Positions 32,853 through 35,182 of a stretch of DNA of 35,182 bases are shown piece after piece (position 1 is the stretch's first letter; the number at the start of each line of letters is the position of its first letter). Source of the stretch: Actinomycetota bacterium (GTDB lineage Bacteria > Actinomycetota > Acidimicrobiia > Acidimicrobiales > CADCSY01); the NCBI GenBank assembly GCA_019348555.1, contig JAHWJH010000011.1, positions 1-35,182 on the forward strand, given 5' to 3'. The notes beneath the pieces are model-generated. The model ran no database searches, was not told where the DNA came from, and saw only the letters and a list, made by a program, of their open reading frames with translations. The position numbers and the translations under genes are program-made.

Positions 32853-32895
32853 CGGCACCAGTGTGGCCGGTCGGAGGTCGCCACCGGCACCGCAG

Positions 32896-32901
32896 TAGAC
32901 T
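32896..32901 (+). promoter_or_regulatory. -10 element of the 32910 gene
   Basis: TAGACT eight bases before the GTG at 32910, in a 57-base divergent region shared with the DUF3105-like gene. Confidence 0.45.
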
Positions 32902-32909
32902 CCGGCGCC

Positions 32910-33203
32910 GTGACCCGGACCCTGCTGGAGCGCAAGCTCACGTCGGCCACCACCCGGCTGCGCGAGCTGCGCGAGGAGCTGGCGGTGGCCGACGAGCAGC
33001 TGGCGGCGCTGGTGGAGACGGCCGACGACGCCCGTCTGCGGGCGCTGGTGTCCGAGACGCCGCTCGCCGGGCGCGATCTCCAGGAGGCGCAGCGCCACGT
33101 CGATGCCATGCGCCGTCACCGGGGCGACCTCGCCCGGCTCGTCGACGAGCTCGAGCGCTCCCAGGACGAGCTGCTCGACCGCCTCGTCGCCGGGATCGAC
33201 TGA
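32910..33203 (+). CDS. Coiled-coil hypothetical protein
   Basis: 97 residues, nearly all charged helix: TRTLLERKLTSATTRLRELR and later LARLVDELERSQDELLDRLV show clear heptads, so a dimeric coiled coil is expected. The GTG start is supported by TAGACT. It lies 32 bases before pdtaR and is on the same strand. Small coiled-coil genes in this position next to the ANTAR regulator are familiar in actinobacteria, but I cannot give a function. Confidence 0.7.
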   Translation: MTRTLLERKLTSATTRLRELREELAVADEQLAALVETADDARLRALVSETPLAGRDLQEAQRHVDAMRRHRGDLARLVDELERSQDELLDRLVAGID

Positions 33204-33235
33204 CCCGGTCGACCGAGAAGGCAGCGGGGAGCGCC

Positions 33236-33811
33236 ATGGCAGTGCGGGTGGTCATCGCCGAGGACGAGGCCATCATCCGCCTCGACCTGCGGGAGACCCT
33301 GGAAGAGGAGGGCTACGAGGTGGTGGGGGAGACCGGCCGTGGCGACGAGGCCGTGGCCCTGGTCAAGGAGCACGAGCCCGACCTGGCCATCCTCGACATC
33401 AAGATGCCCGGCCTCGACGGTCTGTCCGCAGCCCGGGAGATCTCCGGTGAGCGCCGGGCGGCGGTGCTCATCCTCACCGCCTTCTCCCAGCGGGACCTGG
33501 TCGAGCGGGCCCGCGACGCCGGTGCCCTGGCCTACCTCGTCAAGCCGTTCCAGCGTTCCGAGCTGGTGCCGGCGGTGGAGGTGGCGCTCGGCCGGTTCAA
33601 GGAGATGCGGGCGCTGGAGGCGGAGATCCGGGGCCTCGAGGACCAGCTCGAGATCCGCCGGGTGGTCGATCGGGCCAAGGGCATCCTCACCGACACCCAT
33701 GGCCTGTCTGAGGGCAGCGCCTTCTCGTTCATCCAGCGCCAGGCCATGCTCGCCCGCTCCACGATGAAGGTCGCCGCGCAACGGGTGATCGACGGCGAGC
33801 TCACGCCCTGA
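33236..33811 (+). CDS. pdtaR: ANTAR-domain response regulator (PdtaR type)
   Basis: 191 residues. The receiver domain (1-120) has acidic residues Glu9/Asp10, the phosphoacceptor Asp54 in AILDIKMPG, Thr81 and Lys103 in YLVKPF. The ANTAR RNA-binding domain (about 130-188) has RRVVDRAKGIL, then EGSAFSFIQRQAMLARSTMKVAAQRVI. ANTAR regulators are activated by a partner kinase (PdtaS) and bind dual-hairpin RNA to prevent termination. The kinase is not in this window. The ATG has GGGGAG (33226-33231) four bases before it. Position before polA is conserved in actinobacteria. Confidence 0.93.
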   Translation: MAVRVVIAEDEAIIRLDLRETLEEEGYEVVGETGRGDEAVALVKEHEPDLAILDIKMPGLDGLSAAREISGERRAAVLILTAFSQRDLVERARDAGALAYLVKPFQRSELVPAVEVALGRFKEMRALEAEIRGLEDQLEIRRVVDRAKGILTDTHGLSEGSAFSFIQRQAMLARSTMKVAAQRVIDGELTP

Positions 33812-33843
33812 CGAGGCCCGCTCGGTGCCAGGACCGACCGCCG

Positions 33844-33849
33844 TACCAT
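33844..33849 (+). promoter_or_regulatory. -10 element of polA (leaderless type)
   Basis: TACCAT seven bases before the GTG at 33857. Confidence 0.5.
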
Positions 33850-33856
33850 CGAAGCG

Positions 33857-34612
33857 GTGGCCAAGCTGCTCCTGCTCGACGGCAACTCGCTGACCTACCG
33901 GGCGTTCTTCGCCCTGCCCACCGACATGGCGACGGCGTCCGGTCAGGTCACCAACGCCGTGTTCGGGTTCACGTCGATGCTGATCAACCTGCTGCGCGAC
34001 CACCAGCCCGACGCCGTGGCCGTGGCCTTCGACCGGCCGGAGCCCACCTTCCGCCACGAGGTGGTCCCCACCTACAAGGCCCAGCGGGAGGAGGCCCCCG
34101 ACATCCTCCGCCAGCAGCTCGGCCTGGTGCGCCGGGTTCTGGAGGCGCTCGGGATCCCCATGATCGAAGCCGCCGGCTACGAGGCCGACGACATCATCGC
34201 CACCCTCGCCACCGAGGCTCGCGACCGGGGCGAGGAGGTGATCATCGTCACCGGCGACCGCGACACCTACCAGCTGGTGGAAGACCCGCTGGTGCGCGTG
34301 CTCTACAACCGTCGGGGCGTCTCCGACTACGTCCTCTACGACGAGGCGGGGATCCACCAGCGCACCGGCGTGACGCCCGCCGCCTATCCCGAGTACGCCG
34401 CCCTCCGGGGCGACCCCTCCGACAACCTCCCGGGGGTGCCGGGGGTGGGGGAGAAGACGGCCGCCCGGCTGATCTCGACTCGAGGTGGCCTCGACGGCGT
34501 CTTCGCCAACCTCGACGAGCTCACCCCCAAGCTGCGCCAGAGCCTGGCCGAGCACGAGGACCGGGTCCGCCAGAACGCCAAGGTGATGGTGCTGCTGCGC
34601 GACATCCCGTTC
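33857..34612 (+). pseudogene. polA: DNA polymerase I, 5'-nuclease domain only (cut by chimeric joint)
   Basis: About 250 residues of the N-terminal 5'-3' exonuclease domain: [57 protein letters not shown] and [17 protein letters not shown] carry the metal-binding aspartates. At about 34601-34612 (LLRDIPF) the reading frame continues without a stop into a GTP cyclohydrolase I sequence. The linker, 3' exonuclease-like and polymerase domains are absent. In the living organism the gene is presumably complete; the break is probably artefactual. GTG start supported by TACCAT and by the standard N-terminus. Confidence 0.85.
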
Positions 34613-34813
34613 CAATCGCATTGCGAGCATCATCTTGCGCCAATCATCGGCAAGGCGTCGATCGCCTATCTGCCTTCGGAGCGGGTGGTCGGCATCTCCA
34701 AGCTCGCCCGGGTTCTCCACGGCTATGCCCGCCGGCTGCAGGTCCAGGAGCGGCTGACGGCGCAGGTTGCCGATTGCGTCTGGGAACATTTGAAGCCGCA
34801 GGGGGTGGCGGTC
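34603..34813 (+). pseudogene. folE: Internal fragment of GTP cyclohydrolase I
   Basis: Around 70 residues, in the same frame as pol[21 protein letters not shown] holds the zinc ligands Cys and His, then [20 protein letters not shown] and [20 protein letters not shown]. These are the central and C-terminal FolE motifs, and the wording is closest to what I recall for sphingomonad FolE. The start and the last third (including the final zinc Cys) are missing. It is joined to polA at LLRDIPF and to an SDR sequence at GVAV, both in-frame. Confidence 0.8.
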
Positions 34814-35070
34814 AACGCTCCGGCGCCGGGCCTGGTCCTGGAGACGTCGCTGTATCGGGCACTCACAGCCGACGCAAGGCACGACCTCGAGCAGTACAGG
34901 CCGCGGCCGTTGAACGACGGAGCTGACACCACCGTATGGCTGGCAGCCGCGACGACGTCGCCGACGTCGCCGGCAGGTTCTTCGAGCGTCGAGCCGAGAT
35001 CCCGTGCGAGTTCCGGAACGCGGAGGACGAGGAGCGGTTGTGGCGCGCGTGCGAACACGTCACCTCCGCG
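34802..35070 (+). pseudogene. C-terminal fragment of a short-chain dehydrogenase/reductase, frameshifted
   Basis: In the polA frame the sequence reads [20 protein letters not shown] and then [16 protein letters not shown], like the end of SDR proteins (VNAvhPG...T.L..., GA.t.vwLA). A one-base shift near 34,940-34,950 moves it to another frame: [20 protein letters not shown] then [11 protein letters not shown], like the tail of retinol dehydrogenase-type SDRs. The Ser-Tyr-Lys centre is missing. Low sequence accuracy near the contig end would explain the shift. Confidence 0.5.
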
Positions 35071-35182
35071 TCCGCTCCCAGCGCGAAGGAGATGCCTGGA
35101 AGGTCGCGCACCGCCACGCCGACCCAGTCACGACCGCTCGACCGATCACCACGGTGATCGAGACGTGGCGCCCGATCGACAG
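35049..35182 (+). pseudogene. C-terminal fragment of a SnoaL-like (NTF2-fold) protein, runs off the window
   Basis: A third frame gives [20 protein letters not shown] followed by [13 protein letters not shown]. The W-K-V-x-H-R-H-A-D pattern is typical of the last strands of SnoaL-like polyketide cyclase/isomerase proteins. The N-terminal two thirds are missing, and the frame is open to the window end. It is the last of four unrelated pieces within 600 bases. Confidence 0.45.

Noticed and set aside
33857-34930. A natural PolA nuclease-FolE fusion protein
   Set aside because: The frame is open, but FolE is incomplete at both ends and further unrelated fragments follow at once; an artefact explains all of it.
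1-35182. CRISPR arrays, insertion sequences, prophage or toxin-antitoxin modules
   Set aside because: No regularly spaced repeats, transposase, integrase or phage structural motifs were found on either strand.

Overview
The window is a high-GC chromosomal segment from an actinobacterium. It carries mycothiol synthase (mshD), an ANTAR response regulator of the PdtaR type next to polA, a his-trp supercluster in the actinobacterial order, NTG starts with very short or absent leaders, and a dissociated type II fatty acid synthase operon. A FAS II actinobacterium with a separate trpF fits a deep lineage such as Acidimicrobiia; that placement is inferred, not shown by a marker gene.

The outer edges do not belong with the core. 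About 1-690 and 34,605-35,182 consist of short, abruptly joined gene pieces: a kinase-like N-terminus, DUF2336, cytidylate kinase, GTP cyclohydrolase I, SDR and SnoaL-like pieces. Several look alphaproteobacterial (sphingomonad-like), and neighbouring pieces join where they share a few similar residues. I read both ends as assembly or amplification chimeras. The trustworthy genome runs from roughly 700 to 34,605.

Core layout. 752-3904: VIT1-type transporter, mshD (convergent), divergent nth, a small hypothetical gene, a small minus-strand gene. 3980-11236: hisD-C-B-H-A, an ABC-F ATPase, hisF, hisI. 11253-18557: trpE, ygfZ, a lipoprotein gene, a membrane J-domain gene, trpC-F-B-A. 18572-23582: a membrane pair with an SPFH-like protein (minus strand), an acidic protein, a lipoprotein and a divergent FtsH-like protease. 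23725-29047: peroxiredoxin and fabZ facing the operon fabD-fabH-fabG-acpP-fabF, whose FabD has an unusual C-terminal lipoyl-like domain. 29201-33811: tRNA-Leu(CAA), a membrane-anchored trypsin-like protease behind a truncated metallo-beta-lactamase-like gene, malQ, a DUF3105-like lipoprotein, a coiled-coil protein and pdtaR. 33857 onward: 5' part of polA, cut by the chimeric end.

HisG, HisE, TrpD, TrpG and FabI are not in this window and must be encoded elsewhere. Genes are tightly packed: many pairs overlap by four bases (GTGA or ATGA), implying translational coupling, and at least a dozen genes have a TANNNT-like -10 element 6-8 bases before the start codon, which predicts leaderless transcripts. 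No CRISPR array, insertion sequence, prophage or rRNA was seen. The most interesting biology is the FabD-hammerhead fusion, the FtsH-like protein with an enlarged AAA insert, the coexistence of TrpF with an actinobacterial HisA, and the leaderless-promoter pattern.
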